NCBI GenBank assembly: GCA_003602515.1
Contig: QQSB01000005.1
Span: 35,129 to 83,941, forward strand
Length of the DNA stretch: 48,813 nt
DNA from: Candidatus Poseidoniales archaeon
GTDB taxonomy: Archaea; Thermoplasmatota; Poseidoniia; Poseidoniales; Thalassarchaeaceae
Reading direction: 5' to 3'
Within the stretch, counting starts at the first letter, position 1; every line of letters begins with the position of its first letter. Made by a program: the position numbers and the translations under genes. Positions 18,486 to 29,000 of the stretch are shown here, in pieces. The notes beneath the pieces were generated by a model. That model ran no database searches, was not told where the DNA came from, and saw only the letters and a list, made by a program, of their open reading frames with translations.

Positions 18486-18947
18486 TTATTCGACCATTAG
18501 TCTGAGTTGGTCTCTCTTGTATGTCCATTCTGAGTCAATCTGGTTATTTTCCCTGTAATACCTCGAAAGTCTCCTAATCTTAGATTCACAAAGTTCCAGT
18601 TGCCTCCTGTTGTGGATGTCCTTGGAATTTTGAGTGAGGTGATCGATTAGGCGAAGGGCTCGCCTCATTAGACTCATCAAATCCTCTGGGAGTCCTGAAG
18701 ACTGGCCTAGTCTACTCAATGTCTGGGATATTCTCTCCCCGGTTACTAACCTAACGTCTGGAACTCCATGTTTGTCCCTAAGTATGGTTCCGATTGAAGC
18801 GTTTGTATGGCCTTCATCTGATAACTGAACAATAATCTCCTCTATCTCTTTCTTGTCCGAATTTGACCACTCGGGAGGCGACTGCGAATGGGGCTTGCTG
18901 GAGCCGCTAGAACCCTTACCTTTACTGTGCATCCTTGACAAATTCAC
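18486..18947 (-). CDS. rps15: 30S ribosomal protein S15P/S13e
   Basis: 'MHSKGKGSSGSSKP', 'PPEWSNSDKKEIEEIIVQLSDEGHTNASIGTILRDKHGVPDVRLVTG', 'HNRRQLELCESKIRRLSRYYR'. Start may be the second Met (18932). Confidence 0.93.
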   Translation of the reverse strand: MNLSRMHSKGKGSSGSSKPHSQSPPEWSNSDKKEIEEIIVQLSDEGHTNASIGTILRDKHGVPDVRLVTGERISQTLSRLGQSSGLPEDLMSLMRRALRLIDHLTQNSKDIHNRRQLELCESKIRRLSRYYRENNQIDSEWTYKRDQLRLMVE

Positions 18948-19015
18948 ACCTCTGGCATCCGGGCGACCTGCTCTCCCTCTTTAACCGCTACGCCAGATCA
19001 ATTGAAATTGAATAA

Positions 19016-20797
19016 TCAGAGACGATGTCTAGATTTAGCCAGTTTGCCGGGACCCAGGGGCCATTCCCACCCAGGGGCAAGTGCTCTAGCAGATCCCATG
19101 AGTTCTCCTTCCTGAATCACCAGAATCTCATCTCCAACTAAAATCGAACTATCATAGTGTGCAATCATGCTTGGAAATATGTCTCCAACCCAGTCTGCTC
19201 CGGAATGGATTTCTACGATCTTTAGGAGCCTTAGTCCCCTCATGATTTCGAGGCTCGCCTTGGAAAGTAAGAATCTCCCCCTTCGAGGGTCCCATTTTGC
19301 CAGTTGCACGTCATCCTTAGTAATTGTAAAGATTGGAGGCCTACCTCTAATTTGACAGTCTTCCAGCCATTCATCCGAACCAAACTGGAATCTAGAAATT
19401 GATTTCATCTTCTCCTCTCTAACGCTGAAATCGACCCCTCCGCCGTCATCTTCGGAAAATGAGGAGGAGATCGCTGCTTGTAGCCTTTCCAACGATCCTC
19501 CAGAACCAGCACTTGCTCCCATCCTAGTATCGATTACAACCCGGTCGGCGAGAAGTAATTCGATTCCAGAATGATTCACTATTGTGGAGTAACCGACTCT
19601 TTCTACAAGTCTACCAATCATGCCCCTAATTGTCGATAGTTCATCTTCGTCCCAGTCTCCAGTTACTGGAATATCATAGTGTGAGGCTGGCCACAAATCT
19701 TCCAAATCTCTTGGAACTAGTCCTAAAGGAGCGGTCACCATTACCTCATGGGCTCGTGAATTTCCAATCGCACGTCTGAACCTAGAATGGCTTTGTGAGA
19801 GTCGGTATGGCTTCTTTGCCGAGCAAGGGAGTAAAACAAGAACGTCACGTTGTCTTGAAGGTGGATCATAATACTCAGAAATGGCTTCTCTCCAATTCCT
19901 TATTGTTACATCGTTCCTACTCTCGAATGAGTGGCAAAGGAGTTTTGTCCCAGATTCCACAGAACTGCTGGATAACCCTATTTTCTTTGAAAACTCAAAT
20001 GAGAGTTGATCGTGCCTCCTCAAATGTTCTACAGAACGGGGGCTAGAGGTACTCTGTCTCTCGGCCAAATCCCTGAGTAAACCATCTCTAATTGCCGATC
20101 TAGTGGCTGAAATTGCTCGAATCCACATCTCCTTTTGTGATTCCATTGATGAGTCCTCTTTTGTTGAGTGTTCAGGCATCCTAGGGCCGGTTTCAGTGAG
20201 GAGTACACCCAAGGAAGATGCTTGTCTTGAACGAGCCATGTCGAAAATGTCTACTCCCATCCAAGAGAGCAACGCACAATTATCCGGGCCTCCAATCCCC
20301 GGTGTCCAAATCAGCGAAGAAGGGAAGGTTGTCCTGATAGTCAATAGGGCCCGTTCTAACAAACCTGGGCTGCTGGACAATTGAGGAGAGTCGGTCAGTA
20401 CAATTAATGACGGTTGCAACCCAGTAGTTAGAAGAGACTGATCGTGATGCAATGAGTTCCATGTTACCGGTACTAGCTCGATTCCAGATCCAAATTCGCC
20501 TGAATCTGAATCTACTAAACTCGGTGGAAGAACCAAGCCCTGGGAAGCTTTCCAAGTATCCAGAGAATCGAATGGAAAACATAGTTTGGCACGGGTTTTT
20601 ACCTTCATTGATGAAGGAATATTGGAATTATCCATAGAAGAGTAAAACGGTGCGACTGAAATGGGAAAATCCGGATCGTCTTCTCCAATAATTAATCCGG
20701 GGGCAAATGAAGCGGGGTCGTTCCTGTCTCCAAGGGAAAATAGTCTGGAGAACCTATCTCTCGATATCACGCTCCTACCTATTGGCCGCTCATCCAT
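19016..20797 (-). CDS. arcS: Archaeosine synthase ArcS-like protein (TGT-related, DUF5591, PUA)
   Basis: 'VLVLLPCSAKKPYRLSQSHSRFRRAIGNSRAHEVMVTAPLGLVPRDLE' characteristic of ArcS; C-terminal PUA-like segment. Confidence 0.8.
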   Translation of the reverse strand: MDERPIGRSVISRDRFSRLFSLGDRNDPASFAPGLIIGEDDPDFPISVAPFYSSMDNSNIPSSMKVKTRAKLCFPFDSLDTWKASQGLVLPPSLVDSDSGEFGSGIELVPVTWNSLHHDQSLLTTGLQPSLIVLTDSPQLSSSPGLLERALLTIRTTFPSSLIWTPGIGGPDNCALLSWMGVDIFDMARSRQASSLGVLLTETGPRMPEHSTKEDSSMESQKEMWIRAISATRSAIRDGLLRDLAERQSTSSPRSVEHLRRHDQLSFEFSKKIGLSSSSVESGTKLLCHSFESRNDVTIRNWREAISEYYDPPSRQRDVLVLLPCSAKKPYRLSQSHSRFRRAIGNSRAHEVMVTAPLGLVPRDLEDLWPASHYDIPVTGDWDEDELSTIRGMIGRLVERVGYSTIVNHSGIELLLADRVVIDTRMGASAGSGGSLERLQAAISSSFSEDDGGGVDFSVREEKMKSISRFQFGSDEWLEDCQIRGRPPIFTITKDDVQLAKWDPRRGRFLLSKASLEIMRGLRLLKIVEIHSGADWVGDIFPSMIAHYDSSILVGDEILVIQEGELMGSARALAPGWEWPLGPGKLAKSRHRL

Positions 20798-20856
20798 TGG
20801 CTGCCCATGGAAGCATTTCGCTTGAAGGATTCTAAGACCTAGTTGCCCTCCCGAGC

Positions 20857-21960
20857 TTGATGCATGGGGCCAGAGTCGTAATTTCTACGTTAATTGTTTC
20901 CTTAATTTTCAGCTTTTCTTGTACAGGGGAAACCCAGCAAAACTCGATTTTGGAAGAGTTAGGTGATGCTCCAAGCAAATTGTGGGATTCTAATGAAATA
21001 GGCGAACAATGGCAGATTATCTCACCAAATAATTCAACGACCTTGGGGTCTTTCTCATCGAATGACTCTGTAGATGTTTTTGCCTTGGAAATTTCTTCAA
21101 CGAATTGGACGATGGTTGGATTTTGGGTCTCAGATAACGAGACAGTTAGAATTAGCATACAGAGACTGAATCAAAGCACTTGGACGATAGTGGAATTTGC
21201 CGATGGTGATCAGGGCGAATTGGGTCTTGATCCCGGAATGCATGCAATCAGACTAGAGAGGAATGGTGACTTCGAGGGAGACATTGCATATCGATTCACT
21301 CTGGAAAATAGGGGTTCTTTCGTGGACGAAGGGGAATTTGTCAATTTGGCATGGATGTTTACGCCTTTCTACCTAGTCGCAGGGCTATTCCTAATATTCC
21401 CGCTAATAATTGTACTATGGTGGAATAGGGGTAATCTATTGTATTCAAAGAGAGAAGGGGAATTAGCGAAAAATGAGAAGCATGTCTTGGATGCTCTTAG
21501 AAATAGATTCTCAATCAAAGACCTGTCAAAGGGTCGAGAAGAGGTGTCTGCGGCACTTTCAATTCTAGGTAAAGGATCCTGGAATTCTATTTCTGAGGAG
21601 CTCGGGGCACCCGAGATAAGGCATTTTACTGAAAATATCGATATATGCGTCTGGAGATTTGTCGATTCCAGTAATTCACTTCTAGTTGGTGTCAGGACTG
21701 AGGCAATTGGATGGAAAATGGCTGCTATCAGAATTTTCTCACCACTCGGTGAAGTTGCTGCGATCCAGCGAGTAGTCCCAGAAATGATTTTTCAGGATGA
21801 TGAGGTTTTTTTGGGAGATCTAGAGGGGGGTTCGACAACATTAGTACAAATTGAAACTCAAGGAAGTCCACTAGCGTTCAACATTCAAGTTTCAGGATTG
21901 GTGGGCGGGAAACCGATAGCAGCGGTTCCAGTAAATTCGATAGAAATGGGAGAGGAATGA
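20857..21960 (+). CDS. Hypothetical secreted/membrane protein
   Basis: Signal-like N-term, ectodomain, strong TM 'MFTPFYLVAGLFLIFPLIIVLWW', cytoplasmic C-terminal half. Confidence 0.6.
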   Translation: MMHGARVVISTLIVSLIFSFSCTGETQQNSILEELGDAPSKLWDSNEIGEQWQIISPNNSTTLGSFSSNDSVDVFALEISSTNWTMVGFWVSDNETVRISIQRLNQSTWTIVEFADGDQGELGLDPGMHAIRLERNGDFEGDIAYRFTLENRGSFVDEGEFVNLAWMFTPFYLVAGLFLIFPLIIVLWWNRGNLLYSKREGELAKNEKHVLDALRNRFSIKDLSKGREEVSAALSILGKGSWNSISEELGAPEIRHFTENIDICVWRFVDSSNSLLVGVRTEAIGWKMAAIRIFSPLGEVAAIQRVVPEMIFQDDEVFLGDLEGGSTTLVQIETQGSPLAFNIQVSGLVGGKPIAAVPVNSIEMGEE

Positions 21961-21964
21961 GTAC

Positions 21965-23107
21965 TCAGAGTCCACGTCTTGATCTTGCTTCGTCCCTTAT
22001 CCTCTCCTCAACGGGTGGGATGAAACTCTCCAGTTCAACTCTAATTTCTTCGATTTTCTTCTTCAACTTGCGGGATGGCTTGTTAGGTGATTGGAGCCTT
22101 AGTACGACGGTGACGGATCCCCTTCTAGATCTAGGATGATTGTAAGGCAGTCCCCTACCGGGAATCGAAATTGTTTCTCCTGGATTAGAGCCGGGAGGCA
22201 CTATAATCCTAAGAACATCAGAATCAATATGTGGAATCTCTATGGTGGACCCAAGAGTCAAGTCAGCGAAGTTTAGAGGAAGTGCCATGAGAAGGTCTGA
22301 TCCATCTCTTTCGAACCATGGGTGTGGCTCGACATCAATTTCTATGTACAAATCTCCGGGACTTCCATTGAGTGATGTTGAAGCCTCTCCTTGTCCACGC
22401 ATCCTAAGTCGGTTTCCAGATGTTATTCCAGGCATAATCGAGAACTTGACACGATTTGTTTGCAGGGCCCTTCCATCGCCTCCGCAATCAGGGCAGGGTT
22501 CGGAAATCAATCTTCCAGACCCCCTACATGGGGCACAGTCCTTTCGGACTCTTTGTCGGAATGGCCCTATCATGGAAATCTCTTCTATCCTTCCCCTTCC
22601 ATCGCATGAAGGACATTGCCGTGAGCCCCCATCCTTAGCGGAGCCAGAGCCATTGCAACTATCGCATCCCTTCAAGGCCTCAATCTCTATTTCATCTTCC
22701 AAGCCATCCATCGAAGCTTGAAAGGGTACTGAGTGCCTTACCAGTAAATCAGAACCACGTGTTCTATCTTCCTGTTGACCGCCGAAGAATTGGCTAAAAA
22801 TTGATTCAAAGCCCCCGCCGAAAAGATCATCGAAACTAATATCCACTCCCTGGAATCCTCGTGATCCAAATGGGGAACCGCCAGGTCTTTCATGACCAAA
22901 GCGATCGTAATTTCGTCTTTCTTCGGGGTTAGAGAGGATTGCATAGGCCTCTTGGATTTCCTTAAATTTAGCCTCTGCTTCTGGGTTATTTGGATTCTTA
23001 TCAGGGTGATACTTTCTTGCAAGGGAACGGAAAGACTGCTTTATTTGGTCCTCTGAAGCCTCTTTGTCGACTCCAAGAATAACGTAATAGTCTCTCTTGC
23101 TGGCCAT
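21965..23107 (-). CDS. dnaJ: Chaperone DnaJ
   Basis: J-domain 'DYYVILGVDKEASEDQIKQSFRSLARKYHPDKN', CxxCxGxG zinc fingers, C-terminal substrate-binding region. Confidence 0.95.
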   Translation of the reverse strand: MASKRDYYVILGVDKEASEDQIKQSFRSLARKYHPDKNPNNPEAEAKFKEIQEAYAILSNPEERRNYDRFGHERPGGSPFGSRGFQGVDISFDDLFGGGFESIFSQFFGGQQEDRTRGSDLLVRHSVPFQASMDGLEDEIEIEALKGCDSCNGSGSAKDGGSRQCPSCDGRGRIEEISMIGPFRQRVRKDCAPCRGSGRLISEPCPDCGGDGRALQTNRVKFSIMPGITSGNRLRMRGQGEASTSLNGSPGDLYIEIDVEPHPWFERDGSDLLMALPLNFADLTLGSTIEIPHIDSDVLRIIVPPGSNPGETISIPGRGLPYNHPRSRRGSVTVVLRLQSPNKPSRKLKKKIEEIRVELESFIPPVEERIRDEARSRRGL

Positions 23108-23156
23108 TACGTTCCCGACCTAGGCTCCTGAAGGAGTCATATCAACCGTTCCCCAA

Positions 23157-23972
23157 TCAAGCGATTAACGATCCGCAGGCTGAGCAATAGTTTGACTCTG
23201 CGTCATTGTACGTAGAACAACTATCGCACAATATGGTTTTCATCTGCGTCCCTTGTGGGATTGCCCATCTAGAGTTTTCATCGTCCACTAAAGGGTAGGA
23301 AGACTCGCTTTTCTTGAGTAATGCTTTCTTCCTTCTTTCTTCTCTCCTGGATGCGGTTTTTTCTACTGAAGAAGAAATTAATTTTGAAACTCGTGAGATT
23401 AGATTTGGTTTGTCTTCTGGGAGTTCTTCGATAGTTTCCTTTTTCTGATCGATTCCATCGACTGAAACCGTGAATTCTGAATTATCCCCAATCTTTTGTT
23501 CAGGTTCTAGGGGTTCCCGATTTATCTCACCAATCTTGCCATGCATTCTCCTTCTGGAGGTGATGGCCTTTCTACCTTTGAAATCAGAATGCGCTCTTGC
23601 TTCCAACTTCTGAATTGCTACTTCTCCCTTATCCCAGAGTCCTCTATCCTCCAATTTGTAAGTTTTTGATAAGGCACTTATAGCCTTAGTTCGGCGGAAT
23701 TCGTGATCATGGACAACTGAATATCGATAAGCGATAATTACTCCGATTATTAGTGCGATTAAGTGGGCTAATATTTGCGCAGAATCATCGTTTGATAGGG
23801 CCTCGCCGAGATCGGGGGAGAGGTTTCTAAAAGAAAAAAGTATGATATTAGGAATTAAAAGAAGGGCAAGTGAAATCAGCCCAGAACGTTGTGCCACAAT
23901 TATTCGTCGATTGTTATGGGTTTGAATTTTCGTGCAAATCGATTCTGACCGGTTAGCACTATTAGTTCCCAT
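23157..23972 (-). CDS. Membrane protein with C-terminal zinc ribbon
   Basis: Two TM segments near the N-term, charged linker, C-term 'CDSCSTYNDAESNYCSACGSLIA'. Confidence 0.6.
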   Translation of the reverse strand: MGTNSANRSESICTKIQTHNNRRIIVAQRSGLISLALLLIPNIILFSFRNLSPDLGEALSNDDSAQILAHLIALIIGVIIAYRYSVVHDHEFRRTKAISALSKTYKLEDRGLWDKGEVAIQKLEARAHSDFKGRKAITSRRRMHGKIGEINREPLEPEQKIGDNSEFTVSVDGIDQKKETIEELPEDKPNLISRVSKLISSSVEKTASRREERRKKALLKKSESSYPLVDDENSRWAIPQGTQMKTILCDSCSTYNDAESNYCSACGSLIA

Positions 23973-23986
23973 TTGTTGGATATCAT

Positions 23987-24481
23987 GTGGAGCCTGTGAT
24001 CATAGTATCTTCAATTGTCAGAAGCCATGATGATCCAATCAAGGTTGTCGAGTCAGTCCGTTCAATTTTTCCAGAATGGGATCCCGATAATGTACTAGAA
24101 AATTCTGATTTCCCAATAAGAAGGGGTTCTGAGGAAATAAGTGGAAGCGTAGATTCACTTGATAATCTTCTATCAATATTGAGGGAAAATCGGGTGCTAG
24201 ATACGGCGCTCGATGCAATGGCAATGCGAGCTGATGAAGAAGGAGCTGTTTTCAGCCTCTCTAGGCAGTCAGCATCCATAGGGAAGGTCTCATTTGATTT
24301 GGGAGAGAATCCACTTGGAGGTACAATGGAAGTTTCTTTGTCCGGTCGAGACATTGTCCTCTGGCTAGAGCAGGCTACATGGCACAAGGGGAGGGATGAT
24401 GTGCCACGAGAAGTCGGTGACGAGTTAGCGATGAGTGAAACCGGAGAGGCTGCGGAGTGGTTCGGATCTAGAAGTAGTTAG
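23987..24481 (+). CDS. UPF0201 (COG1325-like) archaeal putative RNA-binding protein
   Basis: 'IVRSHDDPIKVVESVRSIFPEW...LLSILRENRVLDTALDAM...ISLSRQ'-like pattern of the archaeal UPF0201 family; GTG start. Confidence 0.6.
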   Translation: MEPVIIVSSIVRSHDDPIKVVESVRSIFPEWDPDNVLENSDFPIRRGSEEISGSVDSLDNLLSILRENRVLDTALDAMAMRADEEGAVFSLSRQSASIGKVSFDLGENPLGGTMEVSLSGRDIVLWLEQATWHKGRDDVPREVGDELAMSETGEAAEWFGSRSS

Positions 24482-24488
24482 CGAGAAT

Positions 24489-25091
24489 TTAGTCAGTATA
24501 ATGTATCTGATTGAGGGATTTACAGACCGAAGTAATGATGCCATATTGTTCTTTCAACGGCAATATTTTCTCACTTGGAAGGTGAATGAATAGTACAACC
24601 GGTTGATGAATTTCTGATGAAGCCAGTAGTGAGCGATAGTATGTCTCATTGCAAACAAAACCGCCAGCGTCTTCGTTCCATCTGATTTTTGAATAATCAG
24701 CAAGATAGTTGTCAATGAAACTTCGGGGAACTTTTGTTTCAAGTATTGCATTTCCTTGAGATATGTTTCCTGAAGTCAGTAATCTACCGGAATTATCTGC
24801 AATTTTCATGTGAAAATTATTCCTAGCGTATCTCTCAAGGAGTATTTCATTGGCATTTTCCGAGAATCCTAGATGCAGTACTACACCGATTTTTTCCCCA
24901 CTTTCTATCCTGTCGGATACCTCTCTTGAGCCATTTTCGTCCACTGCAAGTATAGAGGTGCTTATTTTGAAATCAAATACTCCTTCTGCAGAGATTAAAT
25001 CTACAACCTGTTGAGATATATTTCTCTTGAAATTTGAAAATGGCTCAAATCCAGTTAACAGTAACCCCTCGTGCATGGTTTTCGCACTCAC
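24489..25091 (-). CDS. pcp: Pyroglutamyl-peptidase I-like (peptidase C15)
   Basis: 'LLLTGFEPFSNFKRNISQQVV', 'VVLHLGFSENANEILLERYARN', 'AGGFVCNETYYRSLL' (Cys segment), 'VLFIHLPSE' (His segment). Confidence 0.8.
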   Translation of the reverse strand: MSAKTMHEGLLLTGFEPFSNFKRNISQQVVDLISAEGVFDFKISTSILAVDENGSREVSDRIESGEKIGVVLHLGFSENANEILLERYARNNFHMKIADNSGRLLTSGNISQGNAILETKVPRSFIDNYLADYSKIRWNEDAGGFVCNETYYRSLLASSEIHQPVVLFIHLPSEKILPLKEQYGIITSVCKSLNQIHYTD

Positions 25092-25161
25092 TATACGTTG
25101 TTGTCGTTTTCTATGATAATATGGTCGGCAAATTCATCCGCTTACAATTATCGCAAACAAT

Positions 25162-25494
25162 GTGGAAGGGGAGTTCGTAGTCAAAGTGGAGGCGGTCGAG
25201 GACGATGGTTTCAGGCCTCTAGGCGTTGTTTCTGCTATTTGGAGCGAACTTAGCGGTGGCGTTGGCCCATGGGGTGCGATCCGTCCACTTTTTGCAGTGG
25301 TACTTTCGCTTGTCCCGTTCCTATTCTTAGGGCAGCATTTCAATCGTCAACACAGGAAGGGGATGGAGTGGTTTCTAATTCAGTTTCCGCTAATTGCGGC
25401 ATTTCTGTGGCCCTTTCTTTTCGTGTGGTCGATAGCCGATGCTTGGTGGGTTTCCAGTGGCATAGTAGCATCTTCAGAGTCGATGAATAACTAG
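25162..25494 (+). CDS. Small two-TM membrane protein
   Basis: 110 aa with TM segments 'LFAVVLSLVPFLFLG' and 'FLIQFPLIAAFLWPFLFVWSIADAWW'; GTG start. Confidence 0.5.
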   Translation: MEGEFVVKVEAVEDDGFRPLGVVSAIWSELSGGVGPWGAIRPLFAVVLSLVPFLFLGQHFNRQHRKGMEWFLIQFPLIAAFLWPFLFVWSIADAWWVSSGIVASSESMNN

Positions 25495-26012
25495 AAGTCG
25501 TCATCTAGTGAGAGTGGGCTAAAGAGACCCCCTGGAGTTGATACTTCGGAAAGTTGTTTGCGAATTTCGAATTCCCAGTTGCGAAATTCTTGAAGTGCAG
25601 AGACAAATTCCAGTTGACTCTCATTGAGTATTGTTCTGATCAGAGTATCCAAAATATCCATCCTATCCTGATCGACTCTTTCAATTAGCTTCTCGAGTGG
25701 GAATGAATCGATACCGGATATGGTTTCTGACTGTGGAGAGTCACTGGGAAGTGGATTTAGAAGGATTTTTGGCAATTCTTCCCCCTCTTCGGTGGCAGCT
25801 TTCTGTAGAGAATCCAGTACCACTCGAATGTACTTTGATACGACAAGTGCTACTTCTATTATTGGCATACTGAGTTGATTTGTCAAATGGACCATATTCT
25901 CCCTGAGAAATAGGAGTTTATCGTTCGAAGAGGCTTCGGTGCCGGGAACGTTTCTCTCCCCCTCGCTCATGATTGCCTGAGGGGAGGGGGGCAAATGAAT
26001 TGTTGAGTTCAT
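25491..26012 (-). CDS. Hypothetical protein, coupled to the giant 1909-aa gene
   Basis: 173 aa ORF; its ATG overlaps the upstream gene's stop (ATGA, 26009-26012). Confidence 0.6.
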   Translation of the reverse strand: MNSTIHLPPSPQAIMSEGERNVPGTEASSNDKLLFLRENMVHLTNQLSMPIIEVALVVSKYIRVVLDSLQKAATEEGEELPKILLNPLPSDSPQSETISGIDSFPLEKLIERVDQDRMDILDTLIRTILNESQLEFVSALQEFRNWEFEIRKQLSEVSTPGGLFSPLSLDDDF

Positions 26013-29000
26013 GAAGTTCTGTCGTCGTAGCGAATCGGCGAACCGCTATTACCCCTAATTCCATCTAGTAGATCGTCATCTATCTCAAAGAAGTCATTCA
26101 ACCAGTCTCCGTCGGTATCCCAATTTGTTGGATCCGTCCCATCAGCAACCAAGTCTCCGTCGATATCTAGAATCCACCAGCCATATGCATACTCCCCTAG
26201 TCCTGGATTTGGCAAGTGATTCCTATCTCCTGCTAGCCTATTGAATTCATCAGTCCATTCGCCATTGACATGAACTATGTCGTTACTGGAGTTTACATCT
26301 AAGTAGGTCAAGTCATTATCTTGAACTATCAAGGCATAGAGTTGGTCGCCGTCATTGATTTTGTTGATTCGTAAATAGTTGGAAGAGAGTGAGTTCGAAC
26401 CGGAACATGTCCCAAGCAGGGTCTCACGAAGTTGCCACCATTCTTCCACCTCTTCGCCGGAACAATCGAACAATGTTGAAGCCCTAACAATCGAAGGTGA
26501 GGACAGGGTCGCATTGACAACTGCGTAATACTCTTGGAAATTATTGTATGGCACATACTCGCAACTACTGCCCGTGCAGTCCCACTCTCCATCATTGTCT
26601 GCGTCCTGAGTAGCATCGGATGGATCTGTGGGGTCATGAGTAAACCAATTCCAGTCCAAATCTGGTCTTGTAATCACCCCATCTGAGAACTTAATCGGCT
26701 TCCAGTTCTGAGGCGTAACCTCAGTCCACTGCACTTTTATCTTCATGAAGGATGACCAGTTATCGTTAGTCTCATTCCAACCCCTATAATACTCATAGAA
26801 GTCGGGCATCATGTCTCCATCGGTGTCATTATCGAGTGGGTTTGTCCCATACTTGAACATCTCTCTTCCGTCGGATAGACTCATGTCTTGCCTATAGTCA
26901 ACCACCACTCCATCCACAAAAACTGGAGTCATCAGAATGGAGTCGGAGTCTGAATCCGGATCTAGGGGCCCGGTTCCATTGTCATATTCCATTATATTTG
27001 TGAAATAAAGTGAGCTAGCACCATTTCCGAATTGCTTATCCTCTGGAAGAGGGGTGAATACCCGGGAATCCCAGTTCCCTTGGATTGCGGGAGTGTCTAA
27101 TATCTCCCTGTCCAGCCAACCGTCTGCATCTGGGTCATAATCGGCATCTAGGGGGTTTAGGGGGTTTAATGACCAACGGTATGAGTTGACTGGTAATATC
27201 TCTGCATAAATTGAGTAACAGTATTCCCAGCCATCTGGCATTCCGTCCCCATCCGAGTCATCGTGAGTAGGGTCACTGATTCCGATTAGAGATTTGTTGA
27301 AGTTATCTGGGTCTACCTGATTAATTAGACCTACCTTTTCAGAAGAATACAGACTTTTAGAAGAGAACAACGAGTATAGTCGGCCCCATGCAGAGTCATT
27401 TGAGAGGCCTTCCTCTTCGACGAAGGCATTGGCTGCATCGGCACCATAGGAGACTGCTGAAGTCCCATTTGGGACATTTCCTATCTCCAATCTCTTACCA
27501 TACCATCTAGAGTCGTACTCTGCCAGATTATCGAAAGATTCGGAGTCGGAAATCTCCCCATCCCCATTACAATCGAATGAGTCATCGTCAGAATCAAAAT
27601 CTACATCTGAGTCGGTTAGTGGATTCATTGTCCACTGATTTTCCTCTAGATCCCATTCCGAGAACCAGTACTCGTATCCATCGCTCATGCCATCTCTATC
27701 AGTATCCTGATCCTTTGGATCCGTGATTCCAAAGATTGCCTGAAGCATAGGCTTTGCAGGCAAACCAGATTTCCACTCCAAGTATTGCTCCATCCCTAGT
27801 TCTGCTCTACCCTCCTTGCTGAAGAGTATCCTAAACACCCTGTTTTCAAAGGCAGTCTCATCTATTTCTCGCGATTCAACGCCAAATGTTGGTGCTCCCA
27901 TAGGGTAAGATTCTCCATTAATCGGGAGATTTGCTGTAAGATTTAGTTCGACCAAGTCACCGATCCCATCCCCATCCGAGTCGAACCCCCCTTGGTTGGG
28001 GATTAGTGGATTTAGTGTCCATACGCCTGCACTTGAATTCCAAGTAGTGAAAATTACCTCTATTCCATCAAGCAAACCATCTCCATCAGTATCTGGGTTA
28101 TTTGGATCGGCAGAAGTTCCTGTCAAATTGGATTGATCTTCAGTCAAGAAATGGCCAAACGAAAGAGCTGATTCGGCCCCAATCCATGGAGTCTCGAGGA
28201 GAGCCCCGGCTGCATCGGTCAAGTAAAACTGTGGTGATGAAATGGTTGGATCTGATTCGCTAATTCCGCTATCGATTGAATTGTATTCTTCCCAATTTGA
28301 CATCCCGTCCAGGTCTGGATCTCCGAGACCATCCCCTCCATTGACTGGATTGAGTGTCCAATCACTGTCGAAAAGACTCCACCTTGCATGGAAGACCTCC
28401 CATCCATCGGGCATTCCATCGTTATCGGAATCTGAATTCAATGGGTCCGATGAACCGATATCGTCGTTTGGAAGCCCTGACCACAGTGATAGGTAGTATT
28501 CACCGGTTCTTTCTCCGAATGATTTGTCTGCTAGACCCTGCCATGAATGATGCGGCAGAGATGATGTATGGTTATCTGGATACACTGTTCCTGAGGATAA
28601 TGAGTCTGATATCAGAATGTCAGATTTGATGTGATATTCCATCCAATTAACAAATGCTTCTTCTAATTCTATGATCCCATTCTTGTTGACATCGAATCCA
28701 TCTCCATCGGGATTTTCCAATGCATCAGAGCCGTTCATTGGGTTGATTCCTGAATTTGAAGCTGGCCAGTTACATGAATATCGGGCTTCCCAACCATCAG
28801 GAAGTGAATCCGAGTCTGAATCTACAGAATTTGGGTCGGTCGGTACCCAATTCTGTACTGAGTCAGAACTTTCGCCATGTGATATTATCCCAGAAGAAAT
28901 TGACCTATCGAGCAGTCTTTCCCACTCATACTCGCATAGATTGGATAACCCGTCCCCATCAGCATCGCCAGAAGCATCGTCTGGGTTATTGGGGTCCAAT

